A stretch of 64,000 bases of DNA from Colwellia sp. M166 (GTDB lineage Bacteria > Pseudomonadota > Gammaproteobacteria > Enterobacterales > Alteromonadaceae), in contig NZ_CP040755.1 of the NCBI RefSeq assembly GCF_024585285.1, positions 248,001 through 312,000 of the forward strand, in the 5' to 3' direction. Made by a program: the position numbers and the translations under genes. Under the pieces are notes generated by a model. The model did no database searches. It was given only the letters and a program-made list of their open reading frames with translations, and was not told the DNA's origin. This document shows positions 53,735 through 62,900 of this stretch, in pieces. Numbering within the stretch: the first letter of the stretch is position 1; every line of letters starts with the position of its first letter.

Positions 53735-54394
53735 ATGAGAATTTTACTCGTTGAAGATGATTTGCCATTAGCACAAGCACTGCAGCAGTCATTACGTCAT
53801 GAAGGTTTCGTTGTTGACCATGTAGCATCAGGAAATGATGCTGTAACAGCATTAGCTGTTAATGAGCATGATATGGCAATTTTAGATCTAGGTTTGCCTG
53901 ATATGGATGGTTTATTAGTGCTGAAAAAGCTCCGAGCTAAAAAGCAAGCAACACCGGTGATTATTCTTACCGCACGAGATACTATCGAGCAGCGTGTACA
54001 AGGGCTTGATTTTGGCGCAGATGATTACTTAGTTAAACCGTTCGATATTAATGAACTGCTTGCACGGTTGCGCGTTATAGAACGCCGATTAGGCACTGCA
54101 GATAGTGCTATTATCGCTATATCAACAGTCAAACTGGACAGTGCAGCCCATAAGGTTTTTATTGCAGAGCAAATGCTTAATTGTTCGAAAAAAGAGTATA
54201 TGGTGTTAAAAGCGTTAATGGAGAACGCCGGACGTATTCAATCTAGAGAGCAAATAGAATCACGCCTGTATGAATGGGGTGAAGAAGTTATGAGTAATGC
54301 TGTTGAAGTACATATTCATAATTTACGGAAAAAATTACCTGAAAAATTTATCCAAACGGTGCGTGGTGTTGGTTACACCATCAATAAGGCGTAA
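53735..54394 (+). CDS. OmpR-family response regulator (QseB/PmrA-like)
   Basis: A 219-aa protein with receiver Asp51 (MAILDLGLPDMDG), acidic pair EDD at 7-9, Thr and Lys (VKPFD) in place, and a winged-helix end with CSKKEYMVLKALMENAGRI, VEVHIHNLRKKL, and RGVGYTI. Typical of the QseB/PmrA/BasR group. The kinase gene follows after 8 bases, then the cupredoxin/FTR1 genes overlap, so this regulator probably controls the operon it belongs to. Confidence 0.9.
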   Translation: MRILLVEDDLPLAQALQQSLRHEGFVVDHVASGNDAVTALAVNEHDMAILDLGLPDMDGLLVLKKLRAKKQATPVIILTARDTIEQRVQGLDFGADDYLVKPFDINELLARLRVIERRLGTADSAIIAISTVKLDSAAHKVFIAEQMLNCSKKEYMVLKALMENAGRIQSREQIESRLYEWGEEVMSNAVEVHIHNLRKKLPEKFIQTVRGVGYTINKA

Positions 54395-54402
54395 AGCTGA
54401 AT

Positions 54403-55842
54403 ATGTCTATTCGCCGTTACTTGGTGTTGATGTTGCTATCCATTATTACCTTAGTGATCTTTGTTTCTGCGATTGAGGGCTATAAAGCTAGCATGAATAA
54501 AGCAGAGAGCTTATTCGACGACGAACTCGTTTCGTTAGCACAAGTTATTAGCGCTATTGAGCTACCTAAAGGCATTATTAAGCATAAAATAACCAGTAAC
54601 TTTGCTTATCAAGTTATTGTGGATAATCAGGTTGTCAGTCATAGTGAAAATGCGCCGAAGACGCTGATTAATGAGCTCAGTAATGGCTTTAAAAAAGTCA
54701 ACTTTTTAGGTAAACGTTGGCGAACTTATAGCGAAAAAGTTAGTGATAAATCAACAGCAGATTATTGGGTTATTATTGCGCAGCCGTTAAAACAACGCTT
54801 TGACTTAGCTGAAAGTATTATTTTATCTGCCGTTACGCCGATTATATTGGTGATGCCGCTGCTAGCGCTTATTATTTCATTGGCAGTTCGCCAAGGCTTG
54901 AAACCATTAACATTACTAACGCGAGCATTAAAAAACAAAAAGGCAAATGATCTTAGTCAGTTATCGATAAAGTCCAGTAATGAACTTACGCCCGTTATTG
55001 CGACATTAAATGAATTGTTTTTACGACTTTCATTAGCATTTGAACGAGAAAAACAGTTTGCTTCAGATGCTGCACACGAGCTGAGAACGCCGCTCAGTGT
55101 GTTAAAAATCAATCTGCATAATCTACAGCAAAGCTATCTCGATGCGATGCTTATTGCTAATGACAGCAACTCAACAACGTTACAAGCCTTACCCTTTGAG
55201 CAATTAGAGCACAGTGTAGAACGTATGGCGCATGTGGTTGACCAAATTCTAACCTTGAATCGAACTAACCCCGAACAGGTTTTAGCTGAAAGTGAGCGAC
55301 TTAATTTACAAACACTATCACAAGAGTGCATTAGCGAACTCTATCCTTATATTGCTAGTCGTGGCCATGATATTGAACTTAGAAGTGAAGCTAGCATTAT
55401 TTTTGGTAATCGCTTCGCCATAAGTATTTTATTGAAAAATTTGATTGCTAATGCCGCTAAATATACTCCAGACCATGGCAAAATATTAGTTTCTTGTCAG
55501 CAAGGTAGCCGTCATAGCGTAATTCTGCGGATTGAGGACTCAGGACCGGGTATTGCCCCAACAGAATATCAGCGAGTATTTGACCGTTTTTATCGTATTG
55601 GTGGTGATAGTCATAATTCAAAAATTATTGGCTGTGGTTTAGGCTTGTCGATTGTTAAGCATATTGTACAATTGCACCAAGCAAGTATTAGCCTGAGTGT
55701 ATCTGAGGCCTTAGCAGGATTATGTGTTGAAGTGGTATTTAGTCATAAAGAAAATATGCGTGAGGGTAAAATTGAAATAAAAACTCAAAACAATGACTAC
55801 GCTCATAACAGCAAAGTACCTCAGTCAGTAGGGCATGTTTAA
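54403..55842 (+). CDS. Sensor histidine kinase (QseC/PmrB-like)
   Basis: A 479-aa kinase: helix at about 5-25, periplasmic domain of about 115 residues, second helix near 145-168, HAMP-like segment, H box with His225 (FASDAAHELRTPLSVLKIN), ILLKNLIANAAKYTP (N), RIEDSGPGI (G1), VFDRFYRIGG (F), GCGLGLSIVKHI (G2). Its last 35 residues are a charged tail. The stop TAATG overlaps the next start by one base. The small sensor domain could bind metal or a metal-dependent signal, which is inference from context. Confidence 0.88.
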   Translation: MSIRRYLVLMLLSIITLVIFVSAIEGYKASMNKAESLFDDELVSLAQVISAIELPKGIIKHKITSNFAYQVIVDNQVVSHSENAPKTLINELSNGFKKVNFLGKRWRTYSEKVSDKSTADYWVIIAQPLKQRFDLAESIILSAVTPIILVMPLLALIISLAVRQGLKPLTLLTRALKNKKANDLSQLSIKSSNELTPVIATLNELFLRLSLAFEREKQFASDAAHELRTPLSVLKINLHNLQQSYLDAMLIANDSNSTTLQALPFEQLEHSVERMAHVVDQILTLNRTNPEQVLAESERLNLQTLSQECISELYPYIASRGHDIELRSEASIIFGNRFAISILLKNLIANAAKYTPDHGKILVSCQQGSRHSVILRIEDSGPGIAPTEYQRVFDRFYRIGGDSHNSKIIGCGLGLSIVKHIVQLHQASISLSVSEALAGLCVEVVFSHKENMREGKIEIKTQNNDYAHNSKVPQSVGHV

Positions 55843-56306
55843 TGGTTAACGTGCGAGCTAAATTCGTACAGAGCGTGATTGTCGCTTGTATGCTGTTGTC
55901 ATTACCGAGCTTAGCCAAGCGAGCAGAATTTCAACTGATCCTTAAAAATCATCTATTTTACCCGGCAGAAATAGAAATCCCTGCCAATACCAAAGTGAAA
56001 TTGATTATTCATAATCAAGATCAGACACCTGAAGAATTTGACAGTTTTGATCTTAATAGAGAAAAAGTTATTTTTCCGCATAAAAAAGCGGTTATTTTTA
56101 TTGGTCCGTTATTGCCTGGACGCTATGAATTTTTTGGTGAATTTAATCCTAATAGTGCTCAAGGCGCCATTATAGTTAAACCTAACAAGCTAAGCTCTAA
56201 TATTAAAACACGTGCAGCTAGTGATGTGAATATTTTAGCCTTAAATACTGCTCAGAAACGCGTTACACATCGGGTGCTGGTTAAGGAGCTTTATCGTGCT
56301 GATTAA
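55842..56306 (+). CDS. Cupredoxin-like periplasmic protein linked to FTR1
   Basis: A 154-aa protein with a signal peptide (cleavage after SLA) and one cupredoxin-type beta-sandwich: FQLILKNHLFYPAEIEIPAN, KVKLIIHNQDQTPEEFDSFD, then EKVIFPHKKAVIFIGPLLPG, YEFFGEFNPNSAQGAIIV. This pattern (EEFDS, GPLxPGxYxFFGEFxxxxAxG) is the one of cupredoxins encoded beside FTR1 permeases. No Cys is present in the mature part, so a classic type 1 copper site is not expected. Overlaps the FTR1-like gene by 11 bases. Confidence 0.8.
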   Translation: MVNVRAKFVQSVIVACMLLSLPSLAKRAEFQLILKNHLFYPAEIEIPANTKVKLIIHNQDQTPEEFDSFDLNREKVIFPHKKAVIFIGPLLPGRYEFFGEFNPNSAQGAIIVKPNKLSSNIKTRAASDVNILALNTAQKRVTHRVLVKELYRAD

Positions 56307-57108
56307 TACTATTATTTTGTTTCTACGAGATGCTTTACCGGTATTTGTGATCAGCACTATTTTAATTTCCTTGCTGCAACAACAAGGTATAAAGCAACTG
56401 TGGTATTTTTTGGCTGCATGTTCGAGCGTGATACTAAGCTTGTTCTTATTAACCGCCATTGATGATATTTCGCATACCTTTGATAGTACTGGTCGAGAAT
56501 GGCTTTATGCTTGTTTTTATATTGTTTGTTATTTTATCACATTATTATTACTGACTCAGTTACCCGTAGTGCAAGGGCACTTAAGTATGCGAAGACATTT
56601 CGTTATTCTCCTTTGTGCTAGCAGCTTAATGGTGATAGTAATGACACTTAATAGTGCAAATTTTTTAATTTATATTACCGGTTTTTGGTATCAAAATAAC
56701 GCCTCTAATGTGCTCGTTGCTGGTGTTATTCTGGGTGTTGGCATTTGCGCGAGTATTGCCGTGTTATTGTACTTTTTGATGACCTTTATTGAGCGCTATT
56801 GTCGAATTATCTGTCAAATATTGCTGATATTTTTTAGTGCAGGCTTATTAATGAAAGCGACTAATTTACTGATACAAATTGATGTGTTATCGAGTGAACG
56901 TTTCTTATGGGACTCGAATCATTTAATTATCGAAAATTCAGAATTAGGGCAATTGTTAACCGTTTTCGTCGGCTATGATGCCACGCCAACAATGCTGCAA
57001 TTTTCGCTTTATTTATCAGCCATTTTAATAGCATTTAGCTTGATGCTTTCTCGCGCTATTTTTAGTAAACCAAGTCCCACCATAACTCTATCTAAGGAGG
57101 CTGCGTAA
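56296..57108 (+). CDS. Divergent FTR1-family membrane protein lacking REXXE motifs
   Basis: GTG start at 56296 with AAGGAG 7 bases upstream; 270 residues, about seven helices. The C-terminus (ENSELGQLLTVFVGYDATPT, then a final helix) and overall plan match the EfeU/FTR1 family. The channel motif in helix 1 is RDALP (R11-D12-x-x-P15) instead of REGLE. The counterpart in helix 4 reads NSANF instead of REGxE. Loss of both iron-oxidation motifs means that it probably does not move iron as FTR1 does; another metal, or a non-transport role, is possible. Overlaps both neighbours. Confidence 0.75.
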   Translation: MLINTIILFLRDALPVFVISTILISLLQQQGIKQLWYFLAACSSVILSLFLLTAIDDISHTFDSTGREWLYACFYIVCYFITLLLLTQLPVVQGHLSMRRHFVILLCASSLMVIVMTLNSANFLIYITGFWYQNNASNVLVAGVILGVGICASIAVLLYFLMTFIERYCRIICQILLIFFSAGLLMKATNLLIQIDVLSSERFLWDSNHLIIENSELGQLLTVFVGYDATPTMLQFSLYLSAILIAFSLMLSRAIFSKPSPTITLSKEAA

Positions 57109-57827
57109 TGCGCTGTCAAATGTTAATAAGTCTGCTTCGGATTATTTCCTTCAGCCTTGTCATCGTTATCAGTCATGTCGTTGTCGCTGATGGCGTTGTC
57201 GTTGATAAGGTTTATCATCCTTATGTGTTGCCTAACGAACGTGAATTTGAATGGCGCATGTTGTCGCATCAAAATGATGCTGGTAATAGCTTAGCGCAGC
57301 GGCTAGCTTACGGACAGTCGTTAACTGAGTATATTATGGTTGAAGTTTATGTCGTTGGTGAACGAGACCGCAGTGGTGATTTTGGCTTGTCAGCTTATGA
57401 AGTTGAAACACGCTGGATGCTAACCGAGCAAGGAGAGTATTGGGCAGATTGGGGTATGTTACTTGAAGTTGAAAAAGAGCATAAACGTGATATTTGGGAA
57501 GTCACTACCGGGATATTATTTGAAAAAGAATTTGGTCGTAATAGCTTAGCGCTAAATGCCTTCTTAATTTATGAAATGGGTAGTGATATTCAAAGTGAAT
57601 TTGAACGCGAGTTTCGCTTGCAATATCGCTATCGTTGGTTACCGCAAGTTCAGCCGGCTATTGAAGTTTATATTGGTGAGGATTACACCGGCATCGGACC
57701 TGCCTTTATGGGCATACAAAGATTTGAGGGACAAAAACAATTGAAATGGGAGGCGGGCTTTATTACCGGGCTAAACGGTGACAGTAAAGATCATATTTTG
57801 CGTGTTGCCATTGAATATGAGTTTTAA
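57108..57827 (+). CDS. Putative outer-membrane or periplasmic beta-rich protein
   Basis: ATG overlaps the previous TAA by two bases (TAATG) after AAGGAGG. The 239-aa product has a signal peptide (to VVA-DGV), then repeated amphipathic strands ending in Tyr/Trp/Phe: EFEWRMLSHQND, YIMVEVYVVGERDR, VETRWMLTEQG, YWADWGMLLEVEKE, and the last strand ends IEYEF with a terminal Phe, as in outer-membrane beta-barrels. This suggests an 8-10 strand barrel. Not recognised as a named family. It is the fifth gene of the operon. Confidence 0.65.
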   Translation: MRCQMLISLLRIISFSLVIVISHVVVADGVVVDKVYHPYVLPNEREFEWRMLSHQNDAGNSLAQRLAYGQSLTEYIMVEVYVVGERDRSGDFGLSAYEVETRWMLTEQGEYWADWGMLLEVEKEHKRDIWEVTTGILFEKEFGRNSLALNAFLIYEMGSDIQSEFEREFRLQYRYRWLPQVQPAIEVYIGEDYTGIGPAFMGIQRFEGQKQLKWEAGFITGLNGDSKDHILRVAIEYEF

Positions 57828-57831
57828 GCAT

Positions 57832-58626
57832 ATGATGTTTAAAAAGCAAATAGTTCGACAACTATTTTGGGGTTTGTTTGCGCTGTCAGTACTGACTTTT
57901 TCGTTAGGTATTAGTTGGCAAGTGAGTAAAGTGAATAACTTCTTTTATAGCTTCTGGTACCAAACATTAGATATTCATCAAATTATTGATAAAAGTGTGC
58001 CAAGAAATACCCAAGGAAAAGGTGATTTTCCGATTAATGATATTGAGTTACACGAAAAAAAATTTGCTGACATTGTTGATGCTATTCACCAACACGGTGT
58101 CGGCTTAGCGGAAATTACTTACGTAAATAAACAGTTGAACTCACGAAAACTCCTGACTATCAGTGAAGTTCAGCATCTGCAAGATGTTGCTAATTTGCTT
58201 GATAACATCAGCCATTATTGGTGGGGAAATTTATTTTTTCTCCTCAGTTTGGCTATATTTTATTGTTGGCAAGTTAAGAACCATGCTGGCTCGCCAGTTC
58301 AGCAGTTAAGAATAGCGTCCTTCAGAGAGATGCCAACATCTAAGCAGAAAGTTATCACTGTGCTAGCATTGATGCTATCCGTGGTGGTGTTACTTGCAAG
58401 CTTAGGTTTTACGCAAATTTTTTATTATTTGCATACAGTTGTATTTCCACTCGATCATCAATGGTTCTTCTATTATAAAGAATCGTTAATGGCAACGCTG
58501 ATGAAAGCGCCAGATATTTTTGCCGCTATCGCACTACAGCTGTTGCTCGTTGCGTTGGTCATTGCCGTCAGTATTGACGCCGTTATTAGCCGTTATCAGC
58601 GCAAAAACAAAGCTAAGTTGGCTTAA
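57832..58626 (+). CDS. DUF1461-like integral membrane protein
   Basis: I choose ATG 57832, 4 bases after the previous stop; upstream in-frame ATGs lie inside that gene. The product (264 residues) has a helix near 10-30, a periplasmic region with LHEKKFADIVDAIHQHG, then helices about 125-145, 170-195 and 225-250. The pattern FYSFWYQ, and LHTVVFPLDHQWFFYYKESL near the end, follows DUF1461/TIGR01906 membrane proteins. Function unknown. It ends the operon. Confidence 0.65.
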   Translation: MMFKKQIVRQLFWGLFALSVLTFSLGISWQVSKVNNFFYSFWYQTLDIHQIIDKSVPRNTQGKGDFPINDIELHEKKFADIVDAIHQHGVGLAEITYVNKQLNSRKLLTISEVQHLQDVANLLDNISHYWWGNLFFLLSLAIFYCWQVKNHAGSPVQQLRIASFREMPTSKQKVITVLALMLSVVVLLASLGFTQIFYYLHTVVFPLDHQWFFYYKESLMATLMKAPDIFAAIALQLLLVALVIAVSIDAVISRYQRKNKAKLA

Positions 58627-58674
58627 TTATCACGGCAGAGAATATCAATTAACTACCGCTTATTCAGCCTTAAA

Positions 58675-59079
58675 CTACTTATTAAGACTGGCAAGCTCTT
58701 CAATACGGTATTGCGTTAAGGTGATATAACATTTTTTAAAGGCGGCAGCTGCACGGGGATCTGGCGCAAGCACTAAATACTGCCAACGACAGTTATTTTC
58801 TCGATAACTGATAAAGTTACGTTGTGAGCGTTTAAACATATTAAGTGAAGCATGACGGCCGTTATTAGCCGCTAACTCTTCTAATATAAAGCTTTGATTG
58901 TTTACCCACGTTTGTAGTTCACGATCTTTTTTTTCTTTGACGCTATCGAAGCACCTTGAAATATCGTCAGTGGCAGTCATTTTTTCTTCACAGCTTGCTA
59001 TGGTATCTTTCGCCATAGCATTACTAGACAATAGTAAACTGCTGAGCAATATATAGTTATTAAGTGCTTTATGATTCAT
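58675..59079 (-). CDS. DUF1311/LprI-like small exported protein
   Basis: A 134-aa protein with signal peptide (cleavage after AMA-KDT). Motif ASCEEKMTATDDISRCFDSV and the late FISYRENNCRWQYLV with KKCYITLTQYRIEEL: Cys positions and YRxxxCxxx match DUF1311 (lysozyme inhibitor LprI-like). Probably periplasmic with disulfide bonds. Convergent with the FTR1 operon. Role unknown. Confidence 0.75.
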   Translation of the reverse strand: MNHKALNNYILLSSLLLSSNAMAKDTIASCEEKMTATDDISRCFDSVKEKKDRELQTWVNNQSFILEELAANNGRHASLNMFKRSQRNFISYRENNCRWQYLVLAPDPRAAAAFKKCYITLTQYRIEELASLNK

Positions 59080-59096
59080 GAATAAAAATTTAATAC

Positions 59097-59399
59097 TTAT
59101 GCTGGAAGTACTTTTTTGTACGGTTTAACGGTAACGTTTTTATAAACACCCGCGGCTATGTAGGGGTCTTGATCTGCCCATTGTTGAGCAGCAACTAAAC
59201 TGTCAAATTCGGCAATAATCAGCGAGCCAGTAAAGCCAGCATCACCAGGGTTTTCACTGTCAATTGCAGGACAAGGACCAGCTACAAGAAGCTTTCCTTG
59301 TGCTTGTAATGTCCGTAATCGCTCTAAATGCTCTTCACGTACCGACAAACGCAAGGCTAAACTATTTTCAACATCTTCACTATAGATAATATAAAACAT
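59097..59399 (-). CDS. yciI: YciI-family protein
   Basis: The start ATG 59399 is chosen over one 12 bases upstream because GGATGG is just before it and YciI proteins begin M(L/F)YxIY. The 100 residues read [20 protein letters not shown] and [44 protein letters not shown]. YciI is a small ferredoxin-like-fold protein with a conserved His/Asp pair; its enzyme activity is unknown. It lies 46 bases after yciB, as in other gammaproteobacteria. Confidence 0.92.
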   Translation of the reverse strand: MFYIIYSEDVENSLALRLSVREEHLERLRTLQAQGKLLVAGPCPAIDSENPGDAGFTGSLIIAEFDSLVAAQQWADQDPYIAAGVYKNVTVKPYKKVLPA

Positions 59400-59444
59400 T
59401 TTTCCATCCAAAATTATTGTTTAATTAACAGCGATCAATAATCG

Positions 59445-59996
59445 CTATTCTTTTTTTTCTTCTGCTTGCTCATCCGGCATATATTTATATAAAGACAACA
59501 CTGAGCCGATAGCAAAAACAAAGGTTAATGCGGTTAAACCAAATACTTTAAAATTAACCCAAGTTTCCAAACTAAAGTTGAAAGCCACATACCAATTGAG
59601 TAGACCACAGGTCGCGAAAAATATTGCCCAAGCAAGGTTTAATTTATTCCAAATACTTTCAGGCAAAGTTAATGCCTCGCCTAAAAATTCTTTGATAATA
59701 TTTTTATTGAAGACTTTCTGGCTGACAATAAGCGCGATAGCAAAAATAGCTTGGATAATAGTAACCTTCCATTTTAAGAAGGTATCGTCATGCATATAAA
59801 TAGTCAGGCCGCCAAAAATGGCAATTAAACCAAAGAAAACTAAATTTCTTTTCGGTATTGGCTGTTTTTTTATTAAGAAATAGCCGATTTGAATGGCAGA
59901 TGCGACAATTAATGAGCCTGTGGCCCAATAAATATCAGCAAATTTATAGAAAACGAAAAAAATAACTAGTGGAATATATTCTAAAAATGCGTGCAT
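59445..59996 (-). CDS. yciB: YciB/IspZ inner-membrane septation protein
   Basis: A 183-aa protein with five or six helices (MHAFLEYIPLVIFFVFYKFADIYWATGSLI at the start, typical of YciB). Other landmarks: KWKVTIIQAIFAIALIVSQ and PESIWNKLNLAWAIFFATCG, WVNFKVFGLTALTF. YciB acts in envelope integrity and septum formation. It is upstream of yciI on the same strand, probably an operon. Confidence 0.94.
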   Translation of the reverse strand: MHAFLEYIPLVIFFVFYKFADIYWATGSLIVASAIQIGYFLIKKQPIPKRNLVFFGLIAIFGGLTIYMHDDTFLKWKVTIIQAIFAIALIVSQKVFNKNIIKEFLGEALTLPESIWNKLNLAWAIFFATCGLLNWYVAFNFSLETWVNFKVFGLTALTFVFAIGSVLSLYKYMPDEQAEEKKE

Positions 59997-60095
59997 AAGC
60001 TCGGTATCAAAAATTACAATGCGCCAATTCTATCCAAAGCTAAGCCATACGCCAAACTATTTAACGATCTAAAATAGAATAGTCGGTAAATATTA

Positions 60096-60132
60096 GTGTT
60101 TTTCCAAACTAAAAATAAGTTTGAAAAAACAC
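60096..60132 (-). terminator. Terminator of the M24 peptidase gene
   Basis: GTGTTTTTCCAAACT and AGTTTGAAAAAACAC pair at 14 of 15 positions with loop AAAAATA. It lies 13 bases past the peptidase stop. Confidence 0.65.
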
Positions 60133-60145
60133 TGCCGTTAGGCCT

Positions 60146-61366
60146 TTAAGCTTGTTGGTAACCAAAAGGGTCGTCTATTGAATAAGACGGCTCAGTAAAC
60201 CATTTTGCGCCGCTATCGGTCATGTAAAAGTGATCTTCTAAACGCACACCAAATTCATGGGGTAGCACTAACATTGGCTCGTTTGAAAAACACATACCTT
60301 TAGTTAATGGTGTTCTATCACTGCGTATTAGGTAAGGCCATTCGTGAATATCTAAACCAATGCCATGACCTGTTCTGTGTGGGCAACCCGGAGTTTCATA
60401 GTCTGGGCCCATATTATGACTGGCGATATAATCTCTTGCAGCGACATCAACATCGCCACACGGTACACCAATGTGAGCTGCATCGAAAGCAGCTTTTTGT
60501 GCTAACTTTTCGACTAGCCACATTTCACGTTGGCGCTGAGTTGGCTCACCAAAAACATAAGTACGAGTAATATCTGAATTGTAACCTTCAACCTGGCAGC
60601 CGGTATCAATTAATACCATGTCATTTTTTTCCAGCGTTTTAGGTGATTTTACCCCATGAGGGTAAGAGGAGTCTTCACCAAACAATACAATACAAAAGTA
60701 CGACCCGGCAGTAGCACCTAGCTTACGATGTGCTTGATCGATAAAATCGGTCACTTCTTGGGTAGAAATACCAACGCGTAAAATACGTGCGGCGGCTTTA
60801 TGAACCTCAAGTGTCATATTTTTTGCTTGTTGTAATAAGGCTATTTCAGTATCTGACTTTTCTGCTCGACAGCCAGCTGTTACACATTTTGCATCAATAA
60901 GTGTTAATTCAGGCGCTGCTTTTTTGATGCCGTTGGCAATAAAGAACGCCGTTGATTCATCTATGGCTACTCGACCGCTATTAACACCTAATTCTGCTAA
61001 GGTTTTTTGAAATAAAATATAAGGGCTCTCATGCTCTTGCCAGCCTTTTATTTCGCCTTTAACCGTCATATATTGGCTTAAGGTATTCACTTCAAAGAAA
61101 GGCGTGATATATTTAATCTCACCTTGTTGAGGAATAATGGCGCCAACCATACGTTCGCTGGCGTACCATCGAGTACCTGTGAAGTAATATAAATTTGTAC
61201 CAGCATTAACATAAGTAGCTGCAATATCATTTTCAACCATAATAGCTTGTGCTTTAGCTATACGCTGGTTTAATTCAGCTGCTGTTATTGCTTGAACTGT
61301 GCTCGTCATATTGACCAATTTTTCTAGTTCAACTTTTGCGGAAGAGCCGCCAACACCAATGGTCAT
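60146..61366 (-). CDS. M24-family metallopeptidase (Xaa-Pro aminopeptidase-like)
   Basis: A 406-aa pita-bread-fold enzyme. Metal ligands are visible in order: VLIDTGC (Asp), NSDITRT (Asp), GHGIGLDIHE (His), SNEPML (Glu), RLEDHFY (Glu). An N-terminal creatinase-like domain has YVNAGTNLYYFTGTRWYASERM. It may cleave Xaa-Pro dipeptides or peptides. The first 20 residues before MTSTVQA look weakly conserved, so the true start could be that inner Met, but AAGG precedes the first ATG. Confidence 0.88.
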   Translation of the reverse strand: MTIGVGGSSAKVELEKLVNMTSTVQAITAAELNQRIAKAQAIMVENDIAATYVNAGTNLYYFTGTRWYASERMVGAIIPQQGEIKYITPFFEVNTLSQYMTVKGEIKGWQEHESPYILFQKTLAELGVNSGRVAIDESTAFFIANGIKKAAPELTLIDAKCVTAGCRAEKSDTEIALLQQAKNMTLEVHKAAARILRVGISTQEVTDFIDQAHRKLGATAGSYFCIVLFGEDSSYPHGVKSPKTLEKNDMVLIDTGCQVEGYNSDITRTYVFGEPTQRQREMWLVEKLAQKAAFDAAHIGVPCGDVDVAARDYIASHNMGPDYETPGCPHRTGHGIGLDIHEWPYLIRSDRTPLTKGMCFSNEPMLVLPHEFGVRLEDHFYMTDSGAKWFTEPSYSIDDPFGYQQA

Positions 61367-61532
61367 ATTTATGCCTTATAAAATTTACTTAATTTAGGTA
61401 TATTTTATACAATAACTGATGAGATGTATCGTATTAAATTGGCGAGAATTAACAGATAAGAAATTTATTTTAAGCCGCAGCGGTCAACTTTAATGGCCCT
61501 ATGATGATAATCGAATAACAACAGGAGCATCT

Positions 61533-62771
61533 ATGCGTAAAAAAGTACAATTTATAAGTGGTAAGCATAAACTCAGTGGTTTGCTGGAAAGCCCAGAATC
61601 TGAGGTTAAGTTTTATGCCTTATTTGCTCATTGTTTTACCTGTGGTAAAGATATTGCTGCCGCCTCACGTATTAGCCGTGCTTTAGTTAGCAAAGGTATT
61701 GCGGTATTAAGGTTTGATTTTACCGGTTTAGGTAACAGTGATGGTGATTTTGCCAACAGTAATTTTTCCTCTAATATACAAGACCTAATTGCCGCCGCAG
61801 ACTTTCTTCGAGCACAATATCAAGCGCCGCGCCTGTTAATTGGTCATAGTTTAGGTGGCGCCGCTGTATTGGGTGTTGCTCAACATGTTACAGAAGCCGC
61901 AGCGGTGGTTACTATTGGTGCGCCATCAGATGCAGCGCATGTCGCGCATAATTTTGCTTTGCAACTTGATGATATTGAACAGTATGGTAAAGCAGAGGTC
62001 AATTTAGCGGGCCGTGTTTTTACCATAGAAAAACAATTCTTGGATGATATTAAGCGTTATGACACCAGTCATATTAGTCAATTACGAAAAGCGTTACTGG
62101 TTATGCACTCACCCATAGATACGACTGTCAACATTAGTGAAGCTGAAAAAATATATCAAACAGCATTGCACCCGAAAAGTTTTGTTAGTTTAGATGATGC
62201 CGACCATCTGTTAACCAATAAACGTGATGCTGAATATGCTGCAGATGTGATTGCTGCTTGGGCGGGGCGTTACATTAGTCATGACACTAGTGAACTTAGA
62301 AACAATGATGTTAAGGGTAATCATATTAACAGTCAGGTCAGTAAAGGCCACGTTATTGTTGAAGAAAAAAATCATAAATTTACCCAACATATCAGTACCA
62401 ATAGTCACTATTGGCTGGCTGATGAGCCAGAAAGTGTTGGCGGCAATAATATGGGGCCAGATCCCTACGAGCACATACTGGCAGGCCTAGGTGCTTGCAC
62501 GGCAATGACCTTACGCATGTACGCGGTGCGTAAAGGTTTAGCGATTAAACATATTAAAGTTGAGCTAAGGCATGATCGTAATTATCAACAAGATTGCCAA
62601 CAATGTGAGAATAAAACTCAAGGTATTGAAGCGATAGTGCGAGAGATTAGTTTTGTTGGCGAGCTTGATACGGAACAACAAGCTCGATTTTTAGAAATTG
62701 CCGATAAATGTCCCGTGCATAAAACACTGCATAGTAAGGTTGAGGTAATTAGTCAATTGCGCGCTGAATAA
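61533..62771 (+). CDS. Bifunctional alpha/beta hydrolase-OsmC fusion protein
   Basis: A 412-aa two-domain protein. Residues 1-250 form an alpha/beta hydrolase: [29 protein letters not shown], nucleophile [14 protein letters not shown] (GHSLGG), late Asp (SPIDTTVN) and His (DADHLL). Residues about 270-412 are an OsmC domain: [23 protein letters not shown] (peroxidatic Cys) and [10 protein letters not shown] (resolving Cys). OsmC proteins reduce organic hydroperoxides; the hydrolase could release ester-linked peroxides. Such fusions are known in proteobacteria. GGAG precedes the start. Confidence 0.9.
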   Translation: MRKKVQFISGKHKLSGLLESPESEVKFYALFAHCFTCGKDIAAASRISRALVSKGIAVLRFDFTGLGNSDGDFANSNFSSNIQDLIAAADFLRAQYQAPRLLIGHSLGGAAVLGVAQHVTEAAAVVTIGAPSDAAHVAHNFALQLDDIEQYGKAEVNLAGRVFTIEKQFLDDIKRYDTSHISQLRKALLVMHSPIDTTVNISEAEKIYQTALHPKSFVSLDDADHLLTNKRDAEYAADVIAAWAGRYISHDTSELRNNDVKGNHINSQVSKGHVIVEEKNHKFTQHISTNSHYWLADEPESVGGNNMGPDPYEHILAGLGACTAMTLRMYAVRKGLAIKHIKVELRHDRNYQQDCQQCENKTQGIEAIVREISFVGELDTEQQARFLEIADKCPVHKTLHSKVEVISQLRAE

Positions 62772-62793
62772 GCGATCACTATTGCAAATGAAA

Positions 62794-62837
62794 TTTGTAC
62801 CTAAACTTGTTGATAACGATCAGCTTTTAGGTACAAA
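62794..62837 (+). terminator. Hairpin between the OsmC fusion gene and gabD
   Basis: TTTGTACCTAAA and TTTAGGTACAAA pair perfectly (12 bases) across a 20-base loop, 22 bases past the stop of the hydrolase-OsmC gene. The T-run is weak. It may also serve the convergent gabD gene. Confidence 0.6.
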
Positions 62838-62900
62838 CTTTATTCAAACACTACAACTTGTTGTCACCGGCCCAACGTTGATTGCGACGTGACGCAGCCG

